Positions 1 through 11,529 of a stretch of DNA of 64,000 nucleotides are shown piece after piece. Source of the DNA: Dermatemys mawii (taxonomy: Eukaryota > Chordata > Testudines > Dermatemydidae); NCBI GenBank assembly GCA_007922305.1, contig ML677472.1, positions 997,814-1,061,813 of the forward strand. The letters run 5' to 3'. Numbering within the stretch: position 1 is the stretch's first letter; each line of letters starts with the position of its first letter. The translations under genes were made by a program, and so were the position numbers. The notes beneath the pieces were generated by a model that had not been told where the DNA came from, ran no database searches, and saw only the letters and a program-made list of their open reading frames with translations.

Positions 1-305
1 GTGATAGGGGCCGGGGGCGAGTTAGGTGCACGCTGTGTGAGCAATGTGGGCAGTACAGAATACAGGCCCAGATAGATGGTGACACAGTAGTGACTTCCCC
101 AGGAACAAAGCACTCTGAAAACACCAAGGAGGTACCTGAAGTGAGAGCATCTCTGCTCCCAGCATCTTTCTAGGGCTGAGGTGTGAGTCAATATCTCTGC
201 ACACAAGGTCACACAGCTCTGCCATGTGCCTGCACATGTTCAGAACAAAGGGAACTAGAGCGGCCCATCTAAAATGAACCCCAGACCAGCCATGGCTACA
301 CTTAC
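1..305 (-). other. ZYX: ZYX intron, part beyond the proline-rich exon
   Basis: This is the intron following the proline-rich zyxin exon on the minus strand. It begins at 305 with a strong donor (exon CACAG followed by gtaag). The intron runs off the left edge. I see no other gene or recognisable repeat here; short open frames in it have no coding features. Confidence 0.75.
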
Positions 306-487
306 CTGTGGGGCAGATACCCCAGTCACAAGCCCCTCATCAGCCATGGGGGGAGGGGGAGAAGGAAAAACCTCTTCTGGGGCTGGGGGGAAAGCCTCTT
401 CAAATGGCGGTGGGGGTGGGGGGAAAGCACTAGCTGGGGAGATTACTGTCTCCTCTCCTGGAGGGGGTGGAGGTGGCAGTGGAAGTT
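306..487 (-). CDS. ZYX: Zyxin, second coding exon (proline-rich, Ena/VASP-binding region)
   Basis: Zyxin is a LIM-domain scaffold of focal adhesions and actin stress fibres; its proline-rich N-terminal half recruits Ena/VASP proteins. This internal exon is 182 nt. It starts after a pyrimidine-rich tract ending CTGCAG (acceptor at 489-488) and ends at a CACAG/gtaag donor (306/305). It completes the split Glu codon 89 and encodes residues 89-149. Visible are [32 protein letters not shown] and VFPSPPPP. The FPPPPP core matches the EVH1-ligand type (FPPPP followed by acidic residues) known from zyxin and ActA. Joining to the exon at 9888-10152 keeps frame and gives [17 protein letters not shown], matching the recalled chicken zyxin junction [16 protein letters not shown]. 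The exon ends in phase 0. The downstream exons with the nuclear export signal and three LIM domains lie outside the window. Confidence 0.92.
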
Positions 488-699
488 CTGCAGGGAAGAA
501 CAAGAAAGAAGAAGAAGAAAAAAAAAAAAAAGAAGCAGCATGGTCAAGACCTGTCTTTCAACAACACTCGAGGTACGTCTACACTACCCGTCAGATTGGC
601 AGGCAGCAATCGAGCCTAAACTTGTTGATGACAAGTTTAACTATTTGTTCTTGTGTCAACACTGGCTCTTAAATAACTCTTCCCCATCCCTGGTATTTA

Positions 700-1610
700 T
701 AGAGAGCAATCATATCTTCCCTCACACTTCTTTTGTTAGGCTAAAGAAGCCAACCTCTTAGTCTCCTCTCGTAAGGAAGGTTTTCCATTTCTCAGATCAT
801 ACTAGTAAACCTTCTCTGCACTTGTTCCAGTTTGAATTCATCATTGTTAAAAACAGGAGACCAGAATTACACACAGTATTCCACATCAGGTCTCCCCAGT
901 GCTTTGTATAATGGTACTAACACATATCAGTCTCTATTCGAAATACCTCACCTAATGTATCCTAGGATTGCATTAGCCTTTTTTCACAGCCACATCACAT
1001 GACAACCCATAGTGATCAAACACACCCACATCTTTCCTCCTCCATCACTTCCAGCTAATACATCCCCAGCTCATAGGAGAATTTCTTCTTGTTATTCCCT
1101 AAATGCATGACCTTGCACTTTGCACTATTAAATTTCATCCTATTTTTATTACTCCAGTTTAGAAGTCATTCAAACCTTCTTGTATGATATTCTAGTCTTC
1201 CTCCATATTGGCAATACATCCCAACTTTGTGTCATCCACAAATTGTATTAGCAGGCTCCCATTTTTTGGGTCAAGGCCAGCAATTAGTGTTAAAGAAGAC
1301 TGGCTGCCAAGACTAATCCCCAAGGAACGCCACTAGTAGCCTTCCTCCAGCCGGACAGTTCACCTTCCAGTATGACCAGTTGTCTACTCTAACTACCTCT
1401 TTACCAACCTTTCAGTTCTCATTAATCCCCATCTTCTCCATTTTAACTACTAAATGACCATGTAGAACTGTATCAGATGCCTTACTGAAATCCAGGCAGA
1501 GTACATCTGCATTTTCTTTGTCTAAAAACCTCAGTTATCTTCTCAAAGAAGGAGATGAGATTGGTTTGGCACGATCTACCTTTCATAAAACTATATTGTA
1601 TTTTATCCCA
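700..1610 (-). mobile_element. CR1 LINE fragment, reverse transcriptase region, degenerate
   Basis: On the minus strand this reads as the 3' half of a CR1 retrotransposon ORF2: a segment like YLDFSKA..DTV near 1490, a GVPWG..L block near 1330, a DDTKLG-like block near 1225, and the C-terminal VRPHLEY-type segment (WNTVCN..LL) near 860. Many frameshifts and stops interrupt it and no open frame survives. It is an old insertion in the ZYX intron, antisense-identical in orientation to the host gene. Confidence 0.75.
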
Positions 1611-1665
1611 ATTATTTTTTATAAAAAGTCTTCGAGATAACATTTTTTAAATTGATATGGCACAG

Positions 1666-2575
1666 TGTGATGGGGTGTGCGTGCCCCACACTGGGCCGGA
1701 ACGACTTACCACCATACTATAGGCAAGGAAGCCCTGCCCAATAGACCATAATCGGCATGTTTCAAGTGCTATGCAGGAGCAGCCCAGTCTAGACTGACCA
1801 CCAGAGAGGGAGGACCCTGGTGGAATCTCCAGCTGAGAAGCAATCACAGCCCTTGTCTGCATGGGCTGGAGATCCCAAGAACCAAATTGGAGACCTGTGG
1901 CCAATGAAGCCACAGAGAATTACCTGTGCTGAAGAGCCCAGAGATCCTGACAGCCCATGGACTACAGCAGGGGTCAGCAACCTCTCAGAAGCCGTGTGCC
2001 GAATCTTCATGTATTCACTCTAATTTAAGATTTCATGTGCCAGTAACACACGTTAACGTTTTCAGAAGGTCTTTTTCTATAAGTCTATAATATATAACTA
2101 AACTATTGCTGTATGCAAAGTAAATAAGGTTTTTAAAATGTTTAAGAAACCTCATTTAAAATTAAATTAAAATGCAGAGCCCCTCAAATCAGTAGGTAGG
2201 ACCCGTGCAGTGTGAGTGCCACTGAAAATCAGCTCGTGTGCCGCCTTCGGTGCCCAACCCATAGGTTGCCTACCCCCAGACTACAGCTTCAGAAAGCATG
2301 GTAGGAAGGGACTCGGGAAGGGTGAACAAGTGTTAGCCCCCACTCGTGTGAGGACAACATATTTCACTGGGATTCTCCGCTGACCCAGTGGTGGACCACT
2401 CTGCCACTGAAAAGCCCTGGGTCAGGGTCCAGTGGAGTTGGGTGATCCCAGGCCCCCCTACCTGGGTCACCATCCCTTTGGCAGCAGCCCCTTCGACCAT
2501 GGCTGCTAGGCTACGCTGCCCTGAACCCAAGGGCCGCTGCTTTCACTCTGGCCCTTGGAACTCTGTCTGGTGAGG
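1666..2575. repeat. LTR-like repeat interrupted by a hAT MITE
   Basis: The segment starts TGTGATGGGGTGTGCGTGCC, resembling the TGTGA(T/C)GGG starts of turtle LTRs, and continues on both sides of the MITE at 1968-2278. The right end is not clear and I could not find a flanking duplication. It may be a solo LTR, but this is inferred from the start and composition only. Confidence 0.35.
1968..2278. mobile_element. hAT-type MITE with perfect 8-bp target duplication
   Basis: A 311-bp element with ends CAGGGGTCAGCAACC and GGTTGCCTACCCCCA (imperfect inverted repeats). It is flanked on both sides by GACTACAG (1960-1967 and 2279-2286). The 8-bp duplication and CAGGGG end are typical of hAT elements. 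No coding capacity. It sits inside the LTR-like repeat, so it inserted later. Confidence 0.85.
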
Positions 2576-2966
2576 TACGAGACAGTTGGTAGACAATAAC
2601 TGGAGTGTCTACACACCCACTATCCACCCTGGCAGGGAAAGGGGTATGTATACACTGCCACACACGTTTGCCCTTATTTAAATGTCTCCCTTCCCAGCTA
2701 TTTTGTCCTCTCCCCACTCTCCTGCATATGCTTCTCCAGTGCCCGATCCTACTAGCACTAGGTGGCCTCCTATTTTCTTTTACTCCTACAAAGCAGCTCC
2801 CATTAGGACAGAAGGTTAGAGCACCTATTCCTGATTTCCGAGTACTTTTGCAGGCACCCAGGCTTTTTGCAATGGAGTTTATATAGATCAAGTTGAAGTA
2901 GACAGCACCATATAACCTGCCAGCAAGTACACATGGATAATAGGTTTGGGAACTGCTGCATTATAT

Positions 2967-3343
2967 CAGTGGATCTCAACTCTAGATACATGTACTCTTG
3001 GGGGTATGCAGAAGTCTTCCAGGGAAGTACATCAACTCATCTAGGTATTTGCTGAGTTGTACAACAGGCTACACAAAAAGCACTAGCAAAGTCAATACAA
3101 ACGAAAATTTCATATGAGTTGTTTATACTGCTCTATATACTATGTACTTATATTTCAGTTGATTTTATAATCATATGGTAAAAGTTAGAAAGTAAGCAAT
3201 TTTTCAGTACTAGTATGCTATGACTTTTGTATTTGTGTCATTTTGTTAAGCAAGCAGTTTAAGTGAGGTGAAACTTGGGGGTTCACAAGACAAATCAGAC
3301 TCCTGAAAGGGGTACAATAGTCTGGAAGGGTAGAGAGCTGCTG
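2967..3343. mobile_element. hAT-type MITE, degenerate ends
   Basis: A 377-bp AT-rich element starting CAGTGGATCTCAAC and ending GTAGAGAGCTGCTG. Just inside each end it carries the paired features GGGGGTATGCAGAAG and GAAAGGGGTACAATAG. It resembles a common turtle hAT MITE. The presumed 8-bp flanks no longer match well, so it is old. Confidence 0.6.
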
Positions 3344-5128
3344 CCTTAAACTATCTGCATTAAACTATCATACAAACCAGACACTAGGGTGCTGTTGGAA
3401 GCACGTATTCTTTTTCTGGTAGCTGAAAGAAGCACTGACTTGGGGATTAAAGATCCCATGCCTGGTCTTCACAAGGCCTTGAGAAACTTAGACATCTTCT
3501 TTACAGAGGCAGAGATGAAAGAGGAAGGGACCTACAAGACCAGGGATCATGCTCTGGTAAAAAGCTCAATTCCCCTCCAGTCGCAGAGGTTCTTATGAGG
3601 CAGATGTCCCTGGGCCCAGCTTAGGAGATCCTCTAGCCAGCAGAGATCAGATAAACCTGTACCCTCTTTTCTCCTCCCTTCTAGAAGGTGAGGAGGAAAA
3701 CTCTCCTTGCATTTTCTCCTCCCCCCAAACCCAAAGCTACAAAGGCTTCTGGCTCCTGACAGGGAAGGGGAGGCAGCCACTACTATATCCCTTACCCTAG
3801 ATCCAGTGCCTCTATTGCTGCTTATAGTTACCCCTGACTAGCAGCAGGAAATGGACCTGATTATTGTCCACTGCTGGATACAGAACTCTGAGCCGGAGTA
3901 GCAGAACTGAAACCTTGTTGATTTTGACCTCCTGGCTTGGGAAAGTTGGACTCAATCAGCAATGTGCTGGGTCATGTTTGAGAGATTTTCTTCAAAACTA
4001 CAAGGGATAGGATACACACTCATCTTTGCGAGAGTGTAAGATTTCCTTTGAGCCAAGGTATACCATGAATTTGGTGATAGGCAGACTTCCTCTCAAGCTG
4101 CTCTCGTTCTCCAAATTTCTGCCTTCGTTTTAAAAAGAGGTAAGTGTTACAGATGTAAAGAAAACCATGAAAATGTGAAACAAGCATAACCATAGCAGCA
4201 TGGTCTGTTTGAGTTTGCAGAGAGCCCAAAACAAGAACTCAGATGAATGGGCAGTGTCCACATTCCTAAGCCTCTGTATCAATTGGTACTGAAATTAAAA
4301 TTAACTGTTAACACTGTTGGCTCTTTCACTGCTCAATGTATGCAAAAAAAAAATTTTTTTTTTTTTTTTACTCTGAGTCAAGTTCATTTTGGCACCACAT
4401 GTTGGAAGATACCACTGGTTTTTTCCCCCTCCCCATTCAAGGAGTGGGACCCAATGCACCCAAAAGAGCTCATGGAGGGAGCCAGGTACAGAAAGCCCAG
4501 TGGAACATGTGATCCTGTTCTGAATATCTGCAGTGTTTATTGATAAAACAATCTCATTTTCTCCTCAAGTGGGCAGAGCTTATTTTTGTAGCTAGAGCAG
4601 TTTAAAAGTACCATCACCTTCATCCGGAGCCTGCAATTTGACCCCCAACTCAGGGAAAGCTTCTTACTTGCCACTAGCAAATGGAATTCTCAAATCTTGG
4701 TTCCTGCAAATGCACACACCCCAGCTGAATGGAAAGTTTGAGCAAAGTCCATTTAGCTGATTCAACTGGAGAAGGAAAGCTAAGGCTGGAAGATTGAATG
4801 CAAAAAGAAAATAGTTCCTCAAACACCACAAAGCAGTTTGCAGAAGTGGAACCATCTGCCAGGATGGTAGGTACAGTACCAGCACAGATTATGAATTAGT
4901 CACCAAAATGGCTTCATACCACTATTCATAAAGGATTAATGGTTAGTTACTGCACCTACACTACTATTGAGGATTAAGATCAAGTTAGACAAGAAAGAAT
5001 TTATAGCAGTATTAACCTGCCATGTTGCATAGCAGTAGCATTTTCTCTTCCCATTTAACATTATGCTACTTGTGTTTTGTGTGTAATACTGGTTGTCTGC
5101 GTCTGTTTGTGCAGCATGGCTGAGTTTC
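3344..5128. other. ZYX intron, no recognised feature
   Basis: No gene, clear element end or coding pattern was seen. The stretch holds an A/T homopolymer block at about 4346-4370 and weak purine- or pyrimidine-rich patches. Short open frames lack any family resemblance. Confidence 0.6.
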
Positions 5129-5205
5129 ATAGACTTTAAGGCCAGAAGAGAATTAAATCATCATCAAGTCTGACCTCCTATATAAAAACAGGCCACAGAA
5201 GTTGA
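5129..5205 (-). mobile_element. CR1 3'-end fragment
   Basis: The sequence CATAGACTTTAAGGCCAGAAG followed by CATCAAGTCTGACCTCC is the reverse complement of the CR1 3' tail (GTCAGACTAGATGATC..TTCTGGCCTT). Fragment of about 75 bp, minus orientation. Confidence 0.75.
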
Positions 5206-5469
5206 TACAGCTAGCACTGCATTACATTACATGATTTTGTATTTGTTTTCCACATTAACATGGCATTTTCTCTTTGCCTGTGTGTTATGGAGAGAGAGTA
5301 GTGTCTCTCCACAATTAAACTTCAAAATTCACATAACCAATCTGCATGAAATCTCTTTGACCTCTTGCCCTTAGACTGTCATTGCAAGTTTTTGAGTGAA
5401 TCAGAGAGGAAGTTTAGAAATAGGGAAGTTACAGGAAAATAATTTACCACCATTTGGGAAAGTCTAGGG

Positions 5470-6842
5470 CAGGGGTCTCAAACTCAAATGACCAAGAGGG
5501 CCGCATGAGGATGAGTGCACTGGCCCGAAGGCTGCATCACTGACATGTCCCCCCTCGTTGTCCCTACCCCTGCCCCTACCCCAACTCCACCCCTTCTATG
5601 AGGTCCCGCCCCTGCCCTGCCTCCTCCTCTGAGCACCCAGCTCCCCATTCCCTCCTGGAAAGCGCTATGCACCGCCAACAGTTGTTTGGCAAAACAAAGC
5701 AAGAGCAATATAGGAAGTCCAGAGCTGGAAACACAAGCAAACAAATCTAGTTTAACAAGAAATTACCAGCCTCAGATGGTAATCAGCATATTACATTTTT
5801 TCAAATGTAACATGCTGATAAATCTAACAGAAATTTCAGCCCGTCTCAGTCTAATAATAATTTATAAAGTCTCTCTCTCCCAAACTGATCCTCATAACAC
5901 TGTTCCCCTCCCCACTTATCCCCATAACCCAGCTCTCAGTGCCCCATCCCCAAATCTCCCCCTACTCATGCTTGTAGCCAGCTTCCTGTGTTCCATCTCC
6001 AAATCTCCATCCACTCACCCCTGTAGCCAGCTTCCTGCGTTCCATCCCCAAATCTCCATCCACTCAACCCTGTAACTCAGCTCCGGGTACCCCATCCCTA
6101 AATCTCACTCCACTCATCTCCCATAACCCTGTTCTCCATCTCCAAATGTCCCCCCACTCATCATTGTAACCCTGCTCCCCGTTCCCCAAATCTTCAGCTT
6201 CAATACCATCCCACCCCTAAGCTGCCCCTCCCTGTTCCCCCGTGTCCTCTCTTCATCTCCTTTCAGCTTTCCTGGACTCTTCTCCCCACCACTCCCTGCC
6301 CAAGCCTGGTACTCTCAGCAGGGGGGCGGGGGCAGCACAGCAAGCCCAGGCAACTGCAGCCGGCCAGAGAGCCATGGAACAGTGCTCGCCTCTGGCTGCT
6401 CACAGGGCAGTGGTGCCCACCCAGAGGTGGGGAGGCTTCTCTGCTGCCTGGCTGGGCCGCTGCCAAGCCCTGGCTTCCAGGCACTGCTGCTGAGGCTTCA
6501 ATGAATGAGCTGGGGTGGCGCTTCCGAGGATCCCTCTGTAGCGGCAACCAGGAGCAGTAAGCCAGGCTCCCCGCAGCCCTCCTGCCTTCCTCTACAAGAG
6601 GCTTACCGCTCCCGGCCACCACCTCAGAGGGCTTCTGCAAAGCACCGCCCCAGCTTGTTCATTGAGGCCGCAGCAACAGCGCCTGGAAGCCAGGGCTAGG
6701 CAGCGGCCCAGCCAGGCAGCAGAGAAGCCTCTGCTTCTGGCTCCTCCCTCCCAGAAACTGCTATTGGGGTCAGGGGGGACCCACCAGGGAGCTTTGTGGG
6801 CCAAAGGGAAGGGCTTTGCGGGCCACATGTTTGAGACCCCTG
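5470..6842. mobile_element. hAT non-autonomous element, 1.37 kb
   Basis: The ends are CAGGGGTCTCAAAC and GTTTGAGACCCCTG, a perfect 14-bp inverted repeat. The flanks GTCTAGGG (5462-5469) and GTTTAGGG (6843-6850) match at 7 of 8 bases. The interior has GC-rich modules, repeated in both orientations, around 6300-6740, and a C-rich tandem array at 5880-6230. Long open frames across it are compositional only. Confidence 0.85.
5880..6230 (+). repeat. C-rich degenerate tandem array inside the hAT element
   Basis: A roughly 55-65 bp unit recurs about six times. Each copy combines a CATCCCCAAATCTCC-like motif, a CCACTCA motif and a (T)GTAGCCAGCTTCC- or TAACCC-like motif. Similar C-rich arrays occur in the element at 20.5-20.8 kb, suggesting a shared internal module of these turtle elements. 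Confidence 0.75.
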
Positions 6843-7403
6843 GTTTAGGGGTTTCTTTGGAGTGTTATATTAAACCACTGTTTGGGCTAAAAAATCCCAG
6901 CTGGCTTGATGTTTTGTCTGATCTCCATGAGAAAGTTTGTTGTTTGCCGTTGGAGTTCTATGGTGAGGGCTTTTGCATCTGCCCATAGTCCAGGAGCTCT
7001 TTTTCAAGGTCTGGAGAGTACTGGGTGTTTTATAATCACCCTGCCATTTTCAAGTAGCCATCTTGTTCAGACAAACACATATCTAGTGGAGAAAGCTGGA
7101 AGCCAATAATACACAAGATCTAGTCCCAGTCTTTTCACATTAGGTGGCCCTAAAACAGCAGCTTTGGATTTATACAGCTCCTTTCCAAGGACTTAGTATG
7201 CCATTTACAAACAGCAAGACTCAGTCACTGATAAAGTGGACTTTCACAGCCCATGCAGTGGATACTATCCCTGTTTCCCAACTGGAGAAAAAGGACAAGG
7301 CACTGCTTCATATCCAAGAGAGACAGTGGCAGAAGTGGGAGCATGAAGATCTCTGGACTCCCAATTCAGAGATTAATTAAAAAAGCCATATTGCCTATTA
7401 TGA

Positions 7404-7605
7404 AAGAATCAGTGGGGTAGCTGTGTTAGTCTGGAATTGCAGAAGTGACAGAGTCCTGTGGGGCACCTTAAAGACTAACTGAAGTATTAGAGCATAAGCT
7501 TCCGTAGGCTAATACCACTTCATCAGTATTAGCCCATGAAAGCTTATGCTCTAATACTTCAGTTAGTCTTTAAGGTCCTGTGGCACCTTAAAGACTGTCA
7601 CTCCT
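7404..7605. repeat. Foldback of Penelope-like element terminal sequence
   Basis: The block GTAGCTGTGTTAGTCTGG, then a CACCTTAAAGACTAACTG segment and TAAGCTTCCGTAGGCTAAT, is the terminal repeat typical of reptile Penelope-like elements. After CTTCATCAG the same sequence returns inverted (AAGCTTATGCTCTAATAC, then CAGTTAGTCTTTAAGG), making a hairpin with arms of about 45 bp or more. It lies in the ZYX intron. Confidence 0.65.
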
Positions 7606-7745
7606 ATTATGAAAGTCATTTTACCTTTCAGCATCAGTTTCCTCCTCCATAAAATGGGGAGAACAGCTATCTCACAAAGCAGTACTAAGGATTCAAGTCT
7701 ATCCAATCTTCATGTTTGTGCCGAATTTTGAACACGCTGAAATAT

Positions 7746-7782
7746 GACACAGACAGACAGACGACACAGACAGACAGACACG
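7746..7782. repeat. (GACA)n microsatellite
   Basis: About nine GACA units with one phase slip (ACGACACAGAC). Confidence 0.9.
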
Positions 7783-8116
7783 TCTTTACTGAAATTAGTG
7801 TTTTTAAAAGTTTTAAATCAGTCCAATTAAAAGTCCCAGCTCAACAGCTCATGTTTTGCAGCCTAGTGTCACAATTTTCAGTAGTTCTCTAGTCACCAGT
7901 CTCTCCCAAGCTAGTTTGAATTTCCCAGACAGGAAATAAGCAAGGAGGGTTGGGGGAGAGGGGAGGGGAAGAGAACAACTTCCATTTTTTCCCCAGAGGG
8001 AGAGAATTTCAGGCATCCTTTATCCACTATAAAGTAGCAAAGAAAGGGTACAAATCTCCTTTTTCACCATTCTTTGCAGGTCCAATTAAAAACCATAATC
8101 TTGAGTCCCCCAGCAT

Positions 8117-8146
8117 GTAGCACCAATAATAAATAATAATAATAAT
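8117..8146. repeat. (AAT)n microsatellite
   Basis: AATAATAAATAATAATAATAAT run within the ZYX intron. A separate run of 21 A lies at 8816-8836. Confidence 0.85.
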
Positions 8147-8199
8147 GTTTTGTTCAAGTTCTTTCCTCCCTCCCCCAAGCCCAGGGCTGTAATACTGCA

Positions 8200-9887
8200 T
8201 CAGGAACATAACTCAGTGAAGTAGCATCCGATATAGATAACAGCTCAGCCACCATCTATCCAGTCACCTCCACGTGGCATAGCACCACCATGCGGCATTG
8301 GGATCACTACTGACTCAGAAGGAAGAAAGCACATCCCCAATTTTCTTATCCTCCCAACAAGCAACTGCCCCATTCTACTCCTAACTTAGTATTTGTAACT
8401 GGACAGCACCACAGTTTCCTGGAGCTGGGTAAAGAGCACCCACAGGACAGGCTGCTACCAACCTAGCGTTTCCCAGTGTAGTCAATGTCTCTTACTGCAA
8501 TGACAGACCGCACACTGCAAGCCATCATCTCCATAGACTTTCTGAGCTGGGCTGCAGCACACTCAGCCCAGAACTTACATATATCTTGGCTTAAGAGATA
8601 ATGAAGCCACAGAGGGCTGAATTAAGGAACAGGGACTGAGCATTTAAGTAGGGCAAATTAACAGAAAAAACTCAGAGGGCAAGAGAAAACATTCTCCACC
8701 TCAATTCCTCATTTGGGCCACTAACTAAAAAGCAACTGGGGGCCTAATCCTGTTCTGATTTTACCAGTGGAGTATGGTCAGGAACAGCACTGAAGTCAAT
8801 GCAGATACACTGCCCAAAAAAAAAAAAAAAAAAAAATGGAGGGGGTGGGGGGAGAGGCAGGGAGGTTTTCCCAGCACCACCTCTCTCATCTGTGACTTTG
8901 TCTCTTAAGCAGGATTTAAAGATAGTGTTAGAACATCAGCGAGGCCGCCTGCTAGACTAACTCAGCCAGCTAGCCAACATTAGAGTTGACACTGTCTTGT
9001 CTACACTACCTTTTAGAAGTGGTAGCTAACATCACACCACCTATCCTAGTAGAGACAAACCCAGTGATACTGTGGTGAAATACAGGATGTTAAGGAGAAC
9101 ATGGGTAGTAATGATAGGGGCTTGCACTGGCCAGGTAGAGCATGGGGGCTAAATTACCAGGTGGCCTCAGAGGAGAGAAAAGGGTCTCAACAGGGATCAA
9201 CAGGTACACTTGCACCAGAACCCTGCCCAAAAAAAACCCACACAAAAAAACCCCACACCTCAACACATAAGAAAAAAAAACCCAGGGAGGCAAACCACTG
9301 TGTCTCACTTCCTGTTTATGGCAGCTCCCATCTGCCCCTGCAACTACTCCACCCCATCACCCACTCAAGCAGGGTATGCACAATGGTGAAATGGCAGGAA
9401 GTGAGTAAGACCAAAGGGGAAGAGCTTTCACAATCTGAGACAAGCTAGAGTGAGGTCAGAGATGAATCACAGAAACAGAAGACTGTGTGAGCCATCCCCA
9501 CAGTGAGCCAAGCTGGAGAATTCTCCCCTGCAACATAACCTCCACCTACACTGATATTTATGGTATTCCTAGAGACACTGGTGAGAGACCAGAATTTCTC
9601 TCTTCCCCTGCTCCCCTTTCCTCTTGGGGAGGAAGATGCTATGCACGCCTAGATCATAGTGGTCAGAATTGTTTCACCATGTTCCTCCTTCCCCCGCCCC
9701 CGCAACACACACACCTTTGCATCCCACTCTGGAGTCCTGCCACCCTCCCAGTGTACCCATCTATTATTCATAGCAAGTTGCACCCCCTCCTTATTCATTG
9801 TTTAGGCCATGCATAGACCATATGCACGGAGAACACAGGAACGCACATCAGCTCCCACAGATGGGGCAAGTTATGGATCTCACATAC
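8200..9887. other. ZYX intron, no recognised feature apart from simple repeats
   Basis: Apart from the A-run at 8816-8836, an A/C-rich patch at 9228-9285 and a possible short MITE at 8995-9059, no gene or clear element was recognised in this stretch up to the coding exon. Confidence 0.6.
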
Positions 9888-10174
9888 CTTCAGCAAGCAA
9901 AGGCACTGCAGCTGGTGGGATCTCCCCGACTTTCCCCATCCGAGCATGTTGGGCACCAGTCCCAGAAGGCTGGGGCAGTGGCTGCTCTGAGGCATTCCCA
10001 GATATGGCACCCCCAGCCTTGAAGGGGTTCACTTTGGGCTTAGGGGCAACCACTGGTGCAAACTTCTTCTGTGGGTTGTAGAAAGTTGGAGTGGAAATAT
10101 TGATGCTGACTGTGGAAGTCATGCGAGTCCCTGGGCTACCAGACGATGCCATCTTGCTGCTGGCTGCTCAGCAC
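9888..10174 (-). CDS. ZYX: Zyxin, first coding exon (start codon, alpha-actinin-binding region)
   Basis: This exon holds the zyxin start. The ATG is at 10152-10150, preceded by 22 nt of 5' UTR (10153-10174) and a CCCCCTCAG acceptor at 10175. The coding part, 9888-10152, is 265 nt (88 codons plus one base), ending GAAG/gtatgtg at 9888/9887. The protein begins [20 protein letters not shown], near identical to recalled chicken zyxin. Residues 29-44 ([16 protein letters not shown]) are the conserved segment of the N-terminal region known to bind alpha-actinin. Residues 74-78 VGEIP precede the proline-rich region of the next exon. Zyxin acts at focal adhesions and stress fibres, senses tension and promotes actin repair with VASP and alpha-actinin. 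No stop, frameshift or odd codon is seen, so the gene looks intact here. Confidence 0.95.
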
Positions 10175-11219
10175 CTGAGGGGGGCAGACAGAGATTGGAA
10201 ACACAGACACGAGATCAGACATGACCCTACAGGGGAAAACCAGGGCAAACATTTCTAGAGAAAGGCACAGCAGGAAACAGAATGGAGGGTGAGTACATCT
10301 GAGTGAGATTTCAAGGGCATGAGTAGGCCTTGAGGTGCCCCCAGGACTGGAAGACAGAAATATGTTTTGAAGCAAGAAATACTGTCTGACCCAGAGGAAA
10401 ACACTGGGATGCAGGGAAGGAACAAGTGGCTAAAGCACCAATAAACTACTCTACACCTTCAGCCCTTTGCTGAATGCAGTTAACAAACATGGGGGTGGGC
10501 GGGGGGGGGGAGAAAATAAGAGGCAGGAATGATACCCCGAGAAGGACAAAAGCTGGGATCAGCACAGAAGAGAACTGCTGGAGAAGCCAGCCTTCTGCAG
10601 ATGGCTCAGATACCCACACCTCAGACTGAAGCCCCCCACCCCACATCAAGAGGCAGCTGTAGCATCTCTCATCACACCACTACCATGCCCTCCTAAAGCC
10701 CCGGGCCTATGTCACCACTGCATCCTGCCAACTCTCCCGATCCTCTCCTCTGCCACTCTCTCCTCGGAACCCCACCCTCATCTTTTTACCTGTATGCCCC
10801 AGTTCCCTCTGGTTAGCAGGGAAGCTCTGACAGCTGCAGCACAAGCAGAACAAGGGGAAGCCTGGGCAATTCCATAGTGTCACACATTCACCAGCAAAAC
10901 CCTTTGTCTTGCTGCAATTTCTGTCTTGCTGTCCCTTCCTGTCATTGTAGCAATAGGCAAGAGCTCCTACAGCCTCTTCAATGGCTGCCCCCACCCCTTC
11001 CTGCAAGAAGCAGCTCCTGGATCCAGCTAGCCTCACTAACGCATTCCTAGAGACACTCCCTCCAGCCCCTGCTGTATTGATGCTGCCCTAAAGCCAGCCC
11101 ATCCATGGGCTGGCCTCAGTGTGGGAGCCTAGTACTGCACAGCAAGCAGCACTTTCCTGTTTGCCTCAGAATATGCTCATAGCTCCATCCTGCTAATGGC
11201 ATCTTGCTAGGGTCTAGAT

Positions 11220-11521
11220 CAGGGGTCTCCAAACTTTATAAGACAAGGACCATATTAGATTTTTGAAGGGGCTTTGCAGGCTGAACGACTGTGAACAAAT
11301 TCAATATATGCAAATATATGCAACACCCCCCCCCTTTTGCTCCTCCGGCTGCTGCCACGAGGGCACTCACCCCTCCACACATGGGGCCACCAGCAGCAGC
11401 TCGGGGTGGGGGGGACAGCAGCAGCTTCTCCACATACCTGATCAGCTGGAGGACCTGACCAAAAAAAAAATTGAAGCCACAGGCAGGATCTGGCCCCTGG
11501 GACATAGTTTGGAGACCCCAG
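11220..11521. mobile_element. hAT-type MITE with perfect 8-bp target duplication
   Basis: A 302-bp element with ends CAGGGGTCTCCAAAC and GTTTGGAGACCCCAG, flanked by GTCTAGAT at 11212-11219 and 11522-11529. The interior is GC-rich with no coding capacity. Its ends are close to those of the element at 13301-13614. Confidence 0.92.
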
Positions 11522-11529
11522 GTCTAGAT

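Larger units (their letters stand above)
488..9887 (-). other. ZYX: ZYX intron between the two coding exons (9.4 kb)
   Basis: Bounded by the gtatgtg donor at 9887 and the ctgcag acceptor at 488. It is filled with repeats listed separately: CR1, an LTR-like repeat, four hAT-type MITEs, a Penelope-like foldback and simple repeats. Around 560-620 there is a short motif resembling the ends of turtle Harbinger MITEs (GTCTACACTAC). A short inverted repeat with TTGTCTACAC ends lies near 8995-9059. No further coding exon was recognised. Confidence 0.85.

Noticed and set aside
274..672. Glycine-rich plus-strand open frame of 132 codons
   Set aside because: It is the antisense of the proline-rich zyxin exon and its pyrimidine tract. 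The zyxin reading has matching splice sites and family homology.
2511..2891. 126-codon minus-strand open frame
   Set aside because: No family resemblance, overlapping frames on the other strand of similar quality, and partial overlap with an LTR-like repeat.
5880..6230. CRISPR-like array of regular repeats
   Set aside because: The units are contiguous and degenerate with no unique spacers, in a eukaryotic transposon.
6242..6699. Open frames on both strands at 6.2-6.8 kb
   Set aside because: They lie inside a hAT non-autonomous element with exact inverted ends and flanking duplication.
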